DNA of 64,000 nucleotides, taken from contig JAJPII010000023.1 in the NCBI GenBank assembly GCA_021324825.1, positions 62,001 through 126,000 of the forward strand. Reading direction: 5' to 3'. Below the pieces are notes generated by a model. The model worked only from the letters and a program-made list of their open reading frames with translations. It was not told the DNA's origin and did no database searches. Shown here piece after piece: positions 54,887-63,087 of the stretch. The DNA comes from Spartobacteria bacterium (GTDB taxonomy: Bacteria; Verrucomicrobiota; Verrucomicrobiia; Chthoniobacterales; Chthoniobacteraceae). A program made the translations under genes and the position numbers. The first letter of the stretch is position 1. Each line of letters opens with the position of its first letter.

Positions 54887-55807
54887 TTGAATAATTCCGT
54901 CACATGGCTCCTGCTGCTCTACACCCTGCCGACGAAGCAGAACACCGAGCGCGTCGCCGTCTGGCGGAAACTCAAGAAATTCGGCGCGGTTCCGATCAAG
55001 ACATCCGCCTACCTGCTTCCCGATCAGCCCGCCCACTACGAGCGCTTCCAGTGGCTGACGCAGCAGATCCGCGACCACAGCGGCGACGCGACCCTCGTGC
55101 GCGCGCGGGAAATCGAAGGGATGCCGAACGAGAAACTCGTCGAGCTGTTCAATCAAGCGCGCGAGAAGGAATACCAGGAGGTCGGCAAGGCGTTGCGGGG
55201 CATCGCCGGAAAGGGCGCCGATCCCGAGACGGCGTCCGCCGAGCTTGAGCGGTTGAGGCGGCAGTTCAGGCAAATACGTGAGATCGATTTCTTCGACAAC
55301 CCGGCGGCGCAGGACGTGGAGATGCTGTTCCGGCGCGCCGAAGGGGGCCGCTCCGCAAAGAAGCCCCGGCCGAAGCTCGACGCAAAGAGCTACCGGGGAA
55401 AAACATGGCTTACGCGGCGGCGTCCCGAAATCGATCGGGTGGGCTCGGCGTGGCTTATCCGCAAATTCATTGATCCCGGGGCGAAGTTCCTCTTCGCGGC
55501 GGCGGCTCCGGTCAATCGCGAGGCCATTCCATTTGATATGCTCGATGCGGAGTTCTCGCATCACGGAAACGATTGCACGTTTGAAACGCTGGCGAAGCGG
55601 TTCGCGATCCAGGACAAGGCGGTGAGCAGGATCGGCGAGATGATCCACGACGCCGACGTGGAGGACTCGAGGTTCCAGCGAACGGAATGCGTCGGCCTCG
55701 ACCGCGTGTTCAAGGGCTGGGGAAAACACGGAATCTCCGACGAGGAAATCCTGGCTCGCGGATTCCAATGCTTCGACGGGCTTTACACATTCCTCCAACG
55801 GCGATGA
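54887..55807 (+). CDS. chrB: Chromate resistance protein ChrB
   Basis: 306 aa. N-terminal domain like ChrB (WLLLLYTLPTKQNTERVAVWRKLKKFGAVPIKTSAYLLPDQ) and C-terminal DUF/rhodanese-like region (LTRRRPEIDRVGSAWLIRKFIDPGAKFLF; HGISDEEILARGFQCFDGLYTFL). In known chr loci ChrB supports chromate efflux and acts as a chromate-sensitive regulator. Start taken as TTG 54887; the next in-frame codon candidates fall inside the conserved part. It overlaps chrA by 4 bp (ATGA). Confidence 0.87.
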   Translation: MNNSVTWLLLLYTLPTKQNTERVAVWRKLKKFGAVPIKTSAYLLPDQPAHYERFQWLTQQIRDHSGDATLVRAREIEGMPNEKLVELFNQAREKEYQEVGKALRGIAGKGADPETASAELERLRRQFRQIREIDFFDNPAAQDVEMLFRRAEGGRSAKKPRPKLDAKSYRGKTWLTRRRPEIDRVGSAWLIRKFIDPGAKFLFAAAAPVNREAIPFDMLDAEFSHHGNDCTFETLAKRFAIQDKAVSRIGEMIHDADVEDSRFQRTECVGLDRVFKGWGKHGISDEEILARGFQCFDGLYTFLQRR

Positions 55808-57087
55808 ATACTCCCGAGACGGCTCCAACGGAGCGCCCCAGCTTTTATGAAGCATTACGCTTTTGGCTGAAGCTGGGATTCATCAGCTTCGGCGGGCCCG
55901 CCGGGCAGATCGCGATCATGCAGACCGAGCTCGTGGACAAGAAGAAATGGATCAGCCAGTCCCGGTTTCTCCACGCGCTCAATTACTGCATGCTTCTGCC
56001 GGGGCCGGAAGCGCAGCAACTGTCGATCTATGTGGGCTGGCTGCTGCACAAGACCTGGGGCGGCATCGCAGCGGGCGCGCTTTTTGTCCTGCCGTCGATG
56101 TTCGTTCTGTGGGCGTTGAGCTATGTCTACGCCGCCTGGGGCGCCGTGCCGTGGATCGCGGCGATCTTCTACGGACTGAAGCCCGCGGTGACGGCCATCG
56201 TCGTGTTCGCGGTGATTCGCATCGGAAAGCGCGCCCTGAAAACCTGGGCCATGTGGAGCGTCGCAGCGCTCGCGTTCGCCGTGATTTATTTTCCGCCTCA
56301 CGCGCCGTTTCCGCTCATCATCCTCGGCGCCGCTTTGATCGGCCTCGCCCGCGGTCACCGGGCGAAGGACGAGGGGGAGTCGGGCGAGGAATGGGAATCG
56401 CCCGAACATGCGAAGCCGTCGCTGGCGCGAACGATCAAGATAATCGTGGTCAACGGCGCCTTGTGGTGGGCGCCGATCATCCTGGCGGGGCTATGGCTGG
56501 GCTGGAATCACACCGTGTTCAAGGAGGGCGTGTTTTTCAGCAAGGCGGCGATGGTCACGTTCGGCGGCGCGTATGCGGTGCTTCCTTACGTCGCGCAGGA
56601 AGCCGTGCAAAAATACGGCTGGCTGAAAACCGGTCAGATGCTGGACGGACTCGGGCTGGCCGAGACAACGCCGGGGCCGCTGATCATGGTGTTGCAATTC
56701 GTCGGCTTCATGGGCGGCTGGAAGGCTCCCGGACGTCTTTCCCCGATTGTCGCCGCCACGCTGGGGGCCTTCATCACGACGTGGGCGACTTTCGCTCCCT
56801 GCTTTCTTTGGGTTTTCCTGGGCGCGCCGTACATCGAACGTTTGCGCGGAAACGTCAAGCTAAGCGCCGCGCTTTCGGCCGTGACCGCCGCCGTGGTGGG
56901 CGTGGTCCTGAACCTTGCCGTCTGGTTTGGCGTTCGCGTCCTTGTTCCGGAGCACGGCGTCGATTGGTTTGCGGTGATGGTGGGCGCGACGGCCTTCGCG
57001 GGAATGTTGAAATGGAAATGGGACATCATTCCCGTGGTCATTGGCAGCGGTATCCTGGGCTTGATTTACAAGCTCATCCTCCGCTGA
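55804..57087 (+). CDS. chrA: Chromate transporter ChrA
   Basis: 427 aa. A bidomain CHR transporter: two homologous halves, each with GGP/GGAY signature (SFGGPAGQIAIMQTELVDKKKW; TFGGAYAVLPYVAQEAVQKYGW) and the PGP motifs (LLPGPEAQQLSIYVGW; TTPGPLIMVLQFVGFMGGW). About ten to twelve membrane segments. Efflux of chromate in the inner membrane. Operon with chrB. A single REPIN half follows at 57093. Confidence 0.93.
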   Translation: MNTPETAPTERPSFYEALRFWLKLGFISFGGPAGQIAIMQTELVDKKKWISQSRFLHALNYCMLLPGPEAQQLSIYVGWLLHKTWGGIAAGALFVLPSMFVLWALSYVYAAWGAVPWIAAIFYGLKPAVTAIVVFAVIRIGKRALKTWAMWSVAALAFAVIYFPPHAPFPLIILGAALIGLARGHRAKDEGESGEEWESPEHAKPSLARTIKIIVVNGALWWAPIILAGLWLGWNHTVFKEGVFFSKAAMVTFGGAYAVLPYVAQEAVQKYGWLKTGQMLDGLGLAETTPGPLIMVLQFVGFMGGWKAPGRLSPIVAATLGAFITTWATFAPCFLWVFLGAPYIERLRGNVKLSAALSAVTAAVVGVVLNLAVWFGVRVLVPEHGVDWFAVMVGATAFAGMLKWKWDIIPVVIGSGILGLIYKLILR

Positions 57088-57092
57088 CGCTT

Positions 57093-57117
57093 AGGCGGCC
57101 GGCACAGCCGCCTCTAC
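57093..57117. repeat. Single palindromic REP unit, copy 4
   Basis: One unit only (core GGCGGCCGGCACAGCCGCC, one mismatch from the others), followed by TCTACAACCAAGAGCG, the same arm sequence as in the longer element at 62943-63087 (inverted). The flank CTCTAG at 57132-57137 includes the complement of the TAG stop of the minus-strand gene. It sits between convergent chrA and the GYF gene. Confidence 0.85.
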
Positions 57118-57133
57118 AACCAAGAGCGCGCCT

Positions 57134-57634
57134 CTAGTACGACGACTGCGGCTCAAGCTCCGCAAGGCGCGCTTCCAGCCTCTCGCAACGCTGCTCGGCG
57201 TCTTCGCGGGCTTTCTGCTCGTCGGCCAGGGTCTCTTCCAGTTCCCGGATGCGCTGCTGCAAACTCAGGCGAATGCTGGTGCGCACCGGTTCCTCGTCGC
57301 GGAGCATCGGCAGGTCTTTGACCATCTGCGCCGCGCCGTCGCGGCAGTTGGTGATGACGGTGTCGGCGGTTATCTCGCCCATCCTTACGAATTCCTTCAC
57401 GGCCCCCACGGTGGTCGGCCCGTAATACTGGTTCTCGCCGACTTCAACCAGATAGTCCATTTCCAGTTCCGGGATCATGGGCGCTTTCATCCAGTTTTTT
57501 CCGTCGGTGGAGACTTTATCCAGGGGGGATATCTGGGCCTCGGTCGCCCATAAATAAAGCTGATCCAGCGAGATGGGGCCGAAAAGGCTGCCGTCATCGT
57601 GCTTCATCAAAAACCAGTTTTGCGATTCGTCCAT
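57134..57634 (-). CDS. GYF_2-type domain protein with coiled coil
   Basis: 166 aa. Two copies of a GYF_2-like fold (WFLMKHDDGSLFGPISLDQLYLWATEAQISPLDKVS; DYLVEVGENQYYGPTTVGAVKEFVRMGEITADTVI) followed by a C-terminal coiled coil (LQQRIRELEETLADEQKAREDAEQRCERLEARLAEL). Proline-peptide or protein interaction module, probably cytoplasmic. It ends in SSY and a TAG that belongs to the flanking repeat. Abuts the LysM gene upstream (1 bp) on the same strand. Confidence 0.78.
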   Translation of the reverse strand: MDESQNWFLMKHDDGSLFGPISLDQLYLWATEAQISPLDKVSTDGKNWMKAPMIPELEMDYLVEVGENQYYGPTTVGAVKEFVRMGEITADTVITNCRDGAAQMVKDLPMLRDEEPVRTSIRLSLQQRIRELEETLADEQKAREDAEQRCERLEARLAELEPQSSY

Positions 57635-58138
57635 TTATTGCTTCTCCTTTTTATGGCTGTCACCGCTTTTGGCGGAAGGGATTGTCAAGGTCTGGCCGAT
57701 CTGCAAGGTGCGATCATTATGGATGTTGTTCGTTTTCTGCAAGTCGCCGACGCTTACTTTGTATAGACGGGCGATGGAGGTCAAGGTTTCGCCGCGCGTG
57801 ACGACGTGCGTCGTGCCGACGTCGACCGGTTCGGCCTTTGGGGGCTCGGGGCTGCCTGACGAGGCGGAGGCGGGGGCGGGGGAGGGAGCGGCGGGGCTCG
57901 ACTCCGGCGCGGGCGGCATGTTCTGGACAGGGGGCGGGGAGGGATGGGCCGCTTCGAGCAACTGGCTCAACTTCGCGACCTGCTGCGTCAGGACGTCGAT
58001 CTGGCGGCCTTGTTGCTCGAGTAGCTGGCGTATGGAGCGCAGGTCATCGGCGGGCGCCGGCTTCGGGTTCTGCGCATGGGCCAGGGACGCGCTCCCGAGG
58101 AGGGCGAAGGCGGCGTAGCGTGCGATCAGAAGGCGCAT
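57635..58138 (-). CDS. Exported LysM-domain protein with coiled coil
   Basis: 167 aa. Signal peptide (MRLLIARYAAFALLGSASLAHA), a coiled coil (LRSIRQLLEQQGRQIDVLTQQVAKLSQLLEA), a Pro/Ala-rich linker and a C-terminal LysM (THVVTRGETLTSIARLYKVSVGDLQKTNN). Likely periplasmic murein-binding protein. It directly precedes the GYF gene on the strand. It diverges from UBact with 110 bp between the starts, so their promoters face each other. Confidence 0.85.
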   Translation of the reverse strand: MRLLIARYAAFALLGSASLAHAQNPKPAPADDLRSIRQLLEQQGRQIDVLTQQVAKLSQLLEAAHPSPPPVQNMPPAPESSPAAPSPAPASASSGSPEPPKAEPVDVGTTHVVTRGETLTSIARLYKVSVGDLQKTNNIHNDRTLQIGQTLTIPSAKSGDSHKKEKQ

Positions 58139-58248
58139 CGAGAGACTCTGTCACTTCCGGGAATGAATGCAAGTCCCCTCGCTGATTTCGCAACCGGGAA
58201 AGCGCCGGGCGGGCCTTGCGTTTTCGCGATTTTATCTTAACCTGAGCC

Positions 58249-58425
58249 ATGCCTGACAGGACGCAAAAACCGGTTGCTCCCGCGCCGTGGGGGCCGAAAG
58301 AAGGCGACGGCGGAGGGCCGAAGGCGCCGGATATCTCGAAGCCGGATACGAGGGATCTTCTCAAGCGCATGCGCAAGGTGGACCCCAACCAGTCGAAGCG
58401 CTACAGACAACGGACGGGGCAGTGA
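58249..58425 (+). CDS. UBact, ubiquitin-like (Pup-like) protein modifier
   Basis: 58 aa. Largely disordered, Pro/Lys/Asp-rich N-terminus (PAPWGPKEGDGGGPKAPD) and a conserved C-terminus KRMRKVDPNQSKRYRQRTGQ. The C-terminal RYRQR(S/T)G(E/Q) is the hallmark of UBact, the Pup-like modifier of Gram-negative lineages; the C-terminal Gln implies a Dop-type deamidase is needed before conjugation to lysines of target proteins. Its TGA overlaps the prcB ATG (TGATG). No dop or pafA is in the window. Recognised by the tail, size and neighbours; the exact coordinates are certain. Confidence 0.92.
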   Translation: MPDRTQKPVAPAPWGPKEGDGGGPKAPDISKPDTRDLLKRMRKVDPNQSKRYRQRTGQ

Positions 58426-59213
58426 TGGACCTCCCCGGCGCGGGCGACCCGGATTTCGTGGGATTGCTTCGGAGAAAGGGCGTTTACCCGGAGGGCTCCG
58501 CGGTCAATACCGCGGGCGCGGCGGCGATCCCGGCTCAGACGCAGGCGACGACGATCCTCGCCTTCAAGTTCTCGGAAGGCGTGCTGGTCGCGGGCGACCG
58601 GCGGGCGACGGCGGGCAACGTGGTCGTCTATGAACACGCGGACAAGGTTCTGGAGATCGACGGGCATTCCCTCATGGCGATCGCGGGGGTTCCCGCGACC
58701 GCCTGGGAAATGGCTCGGACGCTGGAGCATTCCTTCCAATTCTACCGGCGCAGCCAGCTCCAGGAAATGAGCGTGGACGGCAAGGTGCGCGCGCTCTCGA
58801 AGCTGTTGCGCGACAATCTTGGTTTCGTGATGCAGGGGGTGGGCGTGGTGGTGCCGATCTTCGCGACATTCGATACGGAGCAGAAGATCGCCCGCCTCTA
58901 TTTCTACGACGCGATGGGCGCCCAGTTCGAAGCGGCGGACTTCGCGGCCACCGGCTCGGGGTCGCCGGCGGTCCGCAGCGTCCTGCACTACCAAAACACA
59001 TGGGGCGCGGCTCCGTTGCGGCAACTCGGGCGCACGGACGCTCTCGTCCTGGCATTGCGCGCTCTGGATACCGCGGCGGAGATGGATACGGCCACGGGCG
59101 GCATAGACAGAAGGGGGCGAAGTTACCCTTTGGTCAAGATCGTCTCGGAGGCGGGCATTGTTACTTTAACACCGGAAGAAATAGCGGAAGTCCATAGACA
59201 GCAGGTCCCATGA
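58425..59213 (+). CDS. prcB: 20S proteasome beta subunit
   Basis: 262 aa. The ATG lies in the UBact stop (TGATG). A 41-residue propeptide ends before Thr42, in QTQA|TTILAFKF, the expected N-terminal nucleophile after autoprocessing. Counting from Thr42, Asp17 (GDRRAT) and Lys33 (HADK) are in place, and GSGSPAVRS and TATGGIDRRG match the family. It would form the proteolytic rings. The propeptide and the DRR(A)T-G-N core match actinobacterial PrcB. Confidence 0.95.
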   Translation: MDLPGAGDPDFVGLLRRKGVYPEGSAVNTAGAAAIPAQTQATTILAFKFSEGVLVAGDRRATAGNVVVYEHADKVLEIDGHSLMAIAGVPATAWEMARTLEHSFQFYRRSQLQEMSVDGKVRALSKLLRDNLGFVMQGVGVVVPIFATFDTEQKIARLYFYDAMGAQFEAADFAATGSGSPAVRSVLHYQNTWGAAPLRQLGRTDALVLALRALDTAAEMDTATGGIDRRGRSYPLVKIVSEAGIVTLTPEEIAEVHRQQVP

Positions 59214-59995
59214 TCGAGGAACCGTATCGTTGGGTCGAGGCGATCGCCAATCGGCGCGAGTACATCGAGGACCAACTCGCCAGCGGCGGCCCCATCGCCT
59301 GTCTCAGTTGCGCCGCGGGGATTCTTTTCCTGAGCGCCGGGCGGGAACGCCAGAAGATTTTCGAGATTTACGACCGCATCGCGATGGGGGCGGTGGGGCA
59401 CCCGGGGGATATTGAGCGGCTTCGCATGGCGGCGATAGAGGTCGCGAGCACGGAGGGCTTTACCCGCTCGGCGAGCGATGTTTCCCTGCGGAGGCTGGCC
59501 GCTTATTCCCTCAGCCCCGCGTTGAAGACCGCTTTCGAGCAGGTTTACGGCGCGCCCTACCTGGTGCGGATGCTCTTCGCGGAGCTGGGACGGGGAAGCG
59601 CGCCGAATCTTTTCGTGCGGATCGAATATGACGGTTCCCTCCACACCAACGGCGGAATGCTGGGCCGCAGCTTCGAGGATTTCGGCGTGATCTCAGGCAC
59701 GGCGTCCTCGACGGAGTGGATGGAGCAATTCCTCAAGGGGAAGAGCCTGGCGCAAGCCCCGCTGGAAGAGGCGTTGCGAACGGCCTTGGAAACATGGAGC
59801 GTCGGCCGCCTGGGCCTTGCTCCCGACGCGCCGAAGGAACTGCCCGCGGCGGAGGCGATAGCGGCTCATTTGAAGGAGCATCTGGCCGATTTGGAGGTCG
59901 AAGCGGCGCTGCTGGAAAGGGCCGCGAGGATGCCCGCGACTTTCCGTCCGATTGGCGCGGGCGAGCTTGAACCGATCCTGGCGATTTTCAGGTAA
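59210..59995 (+). CDS. prcA: 20S proteasome alpha subunit
   Basis: 261 aa. PYRWVEAIANRREYIEDQLA (N-terminal gating helix region), CLSCAAGILFLSAGRERQKIFEIYDRIAMGAVGHPGD (alpha fold) and SLRRLAAYSLSPALKTAFEQVYGAPYLVRMLFAELG. It builds the outer rings and the gate. Overlaps prcB by 4 bp (ATGA). The C-terminal tail is unlike actinobacterial PrcA. No ring ATPase (Mpa/ARC) follows; the next gene is an amidase 67 bp downstream. Confidence 0.93.
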   Translation: MIEEPYRWVEAIANRREYIEDQLASGGPIACLSCAAGILFLSAGRERQKIFEIYDRIAMGAVGHPGDIERLRMAAIEVASTEGFTRSASDVSLRRLAAYSLSPALKTAFEQVYGAPYLVRMLFAELGRGSAPNLFVRIEYDGSLHTNGGMLGRSFEDFGVISGTASSTEWMEQFLKGKSLAQAPLEEALRTALETWSVGRLGLAPDAPKELPAAEAIAAHLKEHLADLEVEAALLERAARMPATFRPIGAGELEPILAIFR

Positions 59996-60062
59996 GGCGG
60001 TTTTCCAGAATTTCTGAACAAGAAAAGCGTGCTTTCCGTCCAATCCCGGAGCATTCTATTCC

Positions 60063-60905
60063 ATGTCAGTGAAGGCATTACGACAGGCTCCGGGCTTCAA
60101 GGGCCGGCTCTGGCGCGGCGCGGCCGTTCGCAACGGCATGCCGTGTGTGGGCCTCGTGGTATTTCTGGGCTGCTTCACCTGCATTGTTGCTCCCGACGTG
60201 GAGCGCCCCAAGGAAACGGCGATCGTCCCGGATTACTCCCTGCCGATGGTCGTCCTGGACCCCGGCCACGGCGGCAACGACGGCGGCGCGACCTCGCACG
60301 GCTTGCATGAGAAAGACCTGACTCTGGACGTGGCGTTGCGGATAGAGCAGATGCTCCGCAGCGCGGATTTCCCGGTGATGTTGACGCGGCGCGACGACAC
60401 GTACGTCTCCCTGGCCGAACGCGCCGGCATCGCCAACCAGATCGACAAGTCGATCTTTGTCAGCCTTCATTTCAACCAATCCAGCGAACCTTCCGCGCAG
60501 GGCGTGGAGACCTACTACGCGGACAAAAAGGAACCCCCGGAATACGCCTGGACGTGGGTCGGCTTGTTCGTGAAACCGGAGATGCAGCCGCTGGATAACG
60601 GCGAAGCGCTCGCCAGCTTCATCCAGGCCTCGCTCGTGATGAAGGTGGATGTCGTCAACCGGGGGATAAAGAGCCGCAGCCTGTATGTCGTGCGCAACGT
60701 GCGGAACGCGGCGGTCCTCGTGGAAGGAGGCTTCATCAGCAATCCCCTGGAAGCGCGGCTGCTGGCGAACGCCGATTACCGGCAGCGGATAGCGGGCGCC
60801 ATCGCGGACGGGATCGTCAACTACGAAAAGACGCAACGCCTGGCGCCTCCCAACAGGCTCGCCAAGGCCGCGGAGGAAAAGCCCCCCGCATCGCCCAAGA
60901 ATTGA
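60063..60905 (+). CDS. N-acetylmuramoyl-L-alanine amidase (Amidase_3)
   Basis: 280 aa. A membrane or signal segment (MPCVGLVVFLGCFTCIVA) precedes the zinc amidase fold: PMVVLDPGHGGNDGGA (His ligand), EKDLTLDVALRIEQML (Glu), FVSLHFNQSS (His) and NAAVLVEGGFISNPLEARLL (Glu). Cleaves peptide from glycan in the periplasm. The last 30 residues are low-complexity Pro/Lys. Downstream is a peptidoglycan-binding protein; likely one operon. Confidence 0.9.
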   Translation: MSVKALRQAPGFKGRLWRGAAVRNGMPCVGLVVFLGCFTCIVAPDVERPKETAIVPDYSLPMVVLDPGHGGNDGGATSHGLHEKDLTLDVALRIEQMLRSADFPVMLTRRDDTYVSLAERAGIANQIDKSIFVSLHFNQSSEPSAQGVETYYADKKEPPEYAWTWVGLFVKPEMQPLDNGEALASFIQASLVMKVDVVNRGIKSRSLYVVRNVRNAAVLVEGGFISNPLEARLLANADYRQRIAGAIADGIVNYEKTQRLAPPNRLAKAAEEKPPASPKN

Positions 60906-60913
60906 AGTTTTCC

Positions 60914-61612
60914 ATGAGAAGAGCCCTCCTGCTGCTGATCCTGCTGGCTGTTTGCGGCGCGCGCGCCGACGAGGAGACCCGCGCCGCCCAGGAGCAGTTG
61001 AAAAGCCGGGGGTTCTACTTTGGCGAAGTCGACGGCGAAGCGGGGGCCGAAACGGCGGCGGCGATCCGCCGGTACCAGATTCGGAACGGACTGGAAGTGA
61101 CCGGCGCGTTGAACCAGGAGACGCTCTCCTCGTTGAAAATCGCGGGCGAGCCGAAGCCGGCAGCCCGGGCGGGGACAACTTCCGATACTTCCGTTTACAA
61201 ATCGGATCGCGATTTCCTGCATCAACAGGAAAAGCCGGCGCCCACCGCGCCCACCCCGACTCCCGAGCCTCCGCAGGAACGCTACGCCGGAACCGTGGCG
61301 CCCTCCACTCCCGACTACGGCGTATTCTACGCGCGCACGCCGTATGAAAACGCGCCCGCCGAAGTGCAGGTGCAAATGTTGCGGCGCGCGCAGGAAACGC
61401 TCTCCCGCTACGGCTACTACCGGGGGATACTCGACGGCTTTCCCGGCCCCGCCACGCGGCGGGCGATCTTCCTGTTCCAGCAAAACGCCGGACTCGCCGC
61501 CACCGCCCGGCTGGATACGGACACCCTTGCGGCGCTGCGCCTGCTTCCCGGGCGCGAAGTTTACGCGCCGCGGCCCTATGGCGCGCCGTTGCGGGGAATC
61601 TGGGTGCATTGA
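60914..61612 (+). CDS. Exported protein with two peptidoglycan-binding (PG_binding_1) domains
   Basis: 232 aa. Signal peptide (MRRALLLLILLAVCGARA), domain 1 (AAQEQLKSRGFYFGEVDGEAGAETAAAIRRYQIRNGLEVTG), a Pro-rich linker and domain 2 (RRAQETLSRYGYYRGILDGFPGPATRRAIFLFQQNAGL). It probably targets or cooperates with the adjacent amidase. ATG 60914 chosen over TTG 60902 since the signal peptide starts there. It follows the amidase stop by 8 bp. Confidence 0.87.
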   Translation: MRRALLLLILLAVCGARADEETRAAQEQLKSRGFYFGEVDGEAGAETAAAIRRYQIRNGLEVTGALNQETLSSLKIAGEPKPAARAGTTSDTSVYKSDRDFLHQQEKPAPTAPTPTPEPPQERYAGTVAPSTPDYGVFYARTPYENAPAEVQVQMLRRAQETLSRYGYYRGILDGFPGPATRRAIFLFQQNAGLAATARLDTDTLAALRLLPGREVYAPRPYGAPLRGIWVH

Positions 61613-61621
61613 AATTTGGGC

Positions 61622-61954
61622 ATGCGCCGGCATCTCTCCGCAATCGCCTGCATGTGCGCCCTGGCCGCGGCGGGATGCGCCGCTTCGCCAAAACGCCCGA
61701 AGGCGGCGCAGGCGGCCCCGCCTCCGCATCGTCCGGAACTCATCGGCTCCATCGCGCTCGTCAACTCCGCCCTCAACTTTGCGCTGGTTGACATGCGCGC
61801 TTTCGAATACCCCGGCGTCGGCGTGGCGCTCGAAAGCTTCTCCGAGGGAAAACAGACCGCGATCCTCATGGTCAGCCCGGAAAAAAACCGCCCCTTCATC
61901 GTGGCCGACATCGTGAAAGGGACGCCCGGCAAAGGCGACCTGGTCTACCAGTAG
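61622..61954 (+). CDS. Small lipoprotein, function unknown
   Basis: 110 aa. MRRHLSAIACMCALAAAGCAAS has a lipobox (AAAGC), so lipidation at Cys20 or so is expected. The mature part (LIGSIALVNSALNFALVDM; SPEKNRPFIVADIVKGTPGKGDLVYQ) is short and beta-rich. Starts at ATG 61622, 9 bp after the previous gene. The family is not recognised. Ends 6 bp before the ABC ATPase, so cotranscription is likely. Confidence 0.75.
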   Translation: MRRHLSAIACMCALAAAGCAASPKRPKAAQAAPPPHRPELIGSIALVNSALNFALVDMRAFEYPGVGVALESFSEGKQTAILMVSPEKNRPFIVADIVKGTPGKGDLVYQ

Positions 61955-61960
61955 AAACCG

Positions 61961-62953
61961 ATGAACGGCTCTCCCTTTCTGCAGCTCATCGATCTCAAGA
62001 CGCATTTCCCCCTTTCAAAAGGCGTCTTTTTCCGGCGGAGCGCAGGCGCGGTGAAGGCTGTGGACGGCGTCTCGCTGGAGTTGAAAAAAGGGGAGATACT
62101 CGGCCTGGTGGGCGAGTCGGGCTGCGGCAAATCGACCCTGGGACGGACGGTCGTCCAGCTCTTGCGGCCCACTTCCGGTGCGGTCATCCTGGCGGGCCGG
62201 GATTTGGGAAAGCTAAACCGCCGGAGTTTGAGAAGCGCGCGCGCCGATTTCCAGATGATCTTCCAGGACCCATACGCCACGCTGAACCCGCGCATGACGA
62301 TCTTCGACACGCTGGCGGAAGCGCTCCGCGCGCACCGGCGGCTGCCCGCCGCCGAACTCCCGGCGCGGGTCGGCGCGCTGATGGAGAAAGTCGGCCTTTC
62401 GGCGCGCTTCGTGAAAAAATACCCGCACGAATTCTCCGGCGGCCAGCGGCAGCGGATAGCCATCGCGCGCGCCCTCGCGGTCGAGCCGAAGCTCATCATC
62501 GCCGACGAGCCAGTCTCCGCTTTGGATGTCTCCATCCAGGCGCAGATACTCAACCTGCTGGCGAACCTTTGCCGCGAGATGGGGCTGACGATGATCTTCA
62601 TCTCGCACGATCTCTCGGTCATAAAACACATTTCGGATCGCGTGGCGGTGATGTATCTCGGCAGACTGGTCGAGATCGGCAGGGATGTCGTGGAACGTCC
62701 GCTGCATCCCTATACGAAGGCCCTTGTCAGCGCCATTCCCGTCCCCGACCCGAAGCGCGAGAAGGAACGCCAGCGGATCGTCCTCCAGGGAGATCCGCCT
62801 TCGCCGGTCGATCCTCCGCCGGGATGCCCCTTCCACCCCCGTTGCGCCTACGCCATACCCGAGTGCGCCTTGCGGGTTCCCCCGTTGGAAAACGTGCGGG
62901 GAGACAGCTACGCGGCCTGCATCCGCGTGAGGGAGATCAACTCTTGGTTGTAG
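61961..62953 (+). CDS. ABC transporter ATP-binding protein, OppF/DppF type
   Basis: 330 aa. Walker A GESGCGKSTLGRTV, Q-loop in FQDPYATLNPRMT, signature FSGGQRQRIAIARAL, Walker B LIIADEPVSALD, H-loop IFISHDLSV, and the C-terminal oligopeptide domain (GDPPSPVDPPPGCPFHPRCAYAIPEC) with the Cys cluster. Energises peptide uptake, but no permease or partner ATPase is in the window. The last codons (SWL and the TAG stop) lie inside the repeat element, so the native C-terminus seems replaced. Confidence 0.92.
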   Translation: MNGSPFLQLIDLKTHFPLSKGVFFRRSAGAVKAVDGVSLELKKGEILGLVGESGCGKSTLGRTVVQLLRPTSGAVILAGRDLGKLNRRSLRSARADFQMIFQDPYATLNPRMTIFDTLAEALRAHRRLPAAELPARVGALMEKVGLSARFVKKYPHEFSGGQRQRIAIARALAVEPKLIIADEPVSALDVSIQAQILNLLANLCREMGLTMIFISHDLSVIKHISDRVAVMYLGRLVEIGRDVVERPLHPYTKALVSAIPVPDPKREKERQRIVLQGDPPSPVDPPPGCPFHPRCAYAIPECALRVPPLENVRGDSYAACIRVREINSWL

Positions 62954-63087
62954 ATGCGGCTGTGCCAGCCGCCTAAGACTAAAGACCTGGAACGGCCTTG
63001 CGCTTTGACGTTGCTTCCCGCTCTCCAGGCGGCTGGCACAGCCGCCTCTACAGCCAAGAGCGGGCAAAAGTGCACGACACGCTCTAG
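62943..63087. mobile_element. MITE/REPIN element, left-truncated copy 5
   Basis: Two palindromic units (62950-62974 and 63027-63051), 24 of 25 complementary, flank a 52-bp spacer. The right arm (CCAAGAGCGGGCAAAAGTGC, then ACACGCTCTAG) matches the element at 20710-20891. The left end starts at CTCTTGGTTG and lacks the outer inverted repeat. The stop of the ABC ATPase (62951-62953) and the stop of the minus-strand gene (63084-63086) both fall in this element. Confidence 0.8.
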
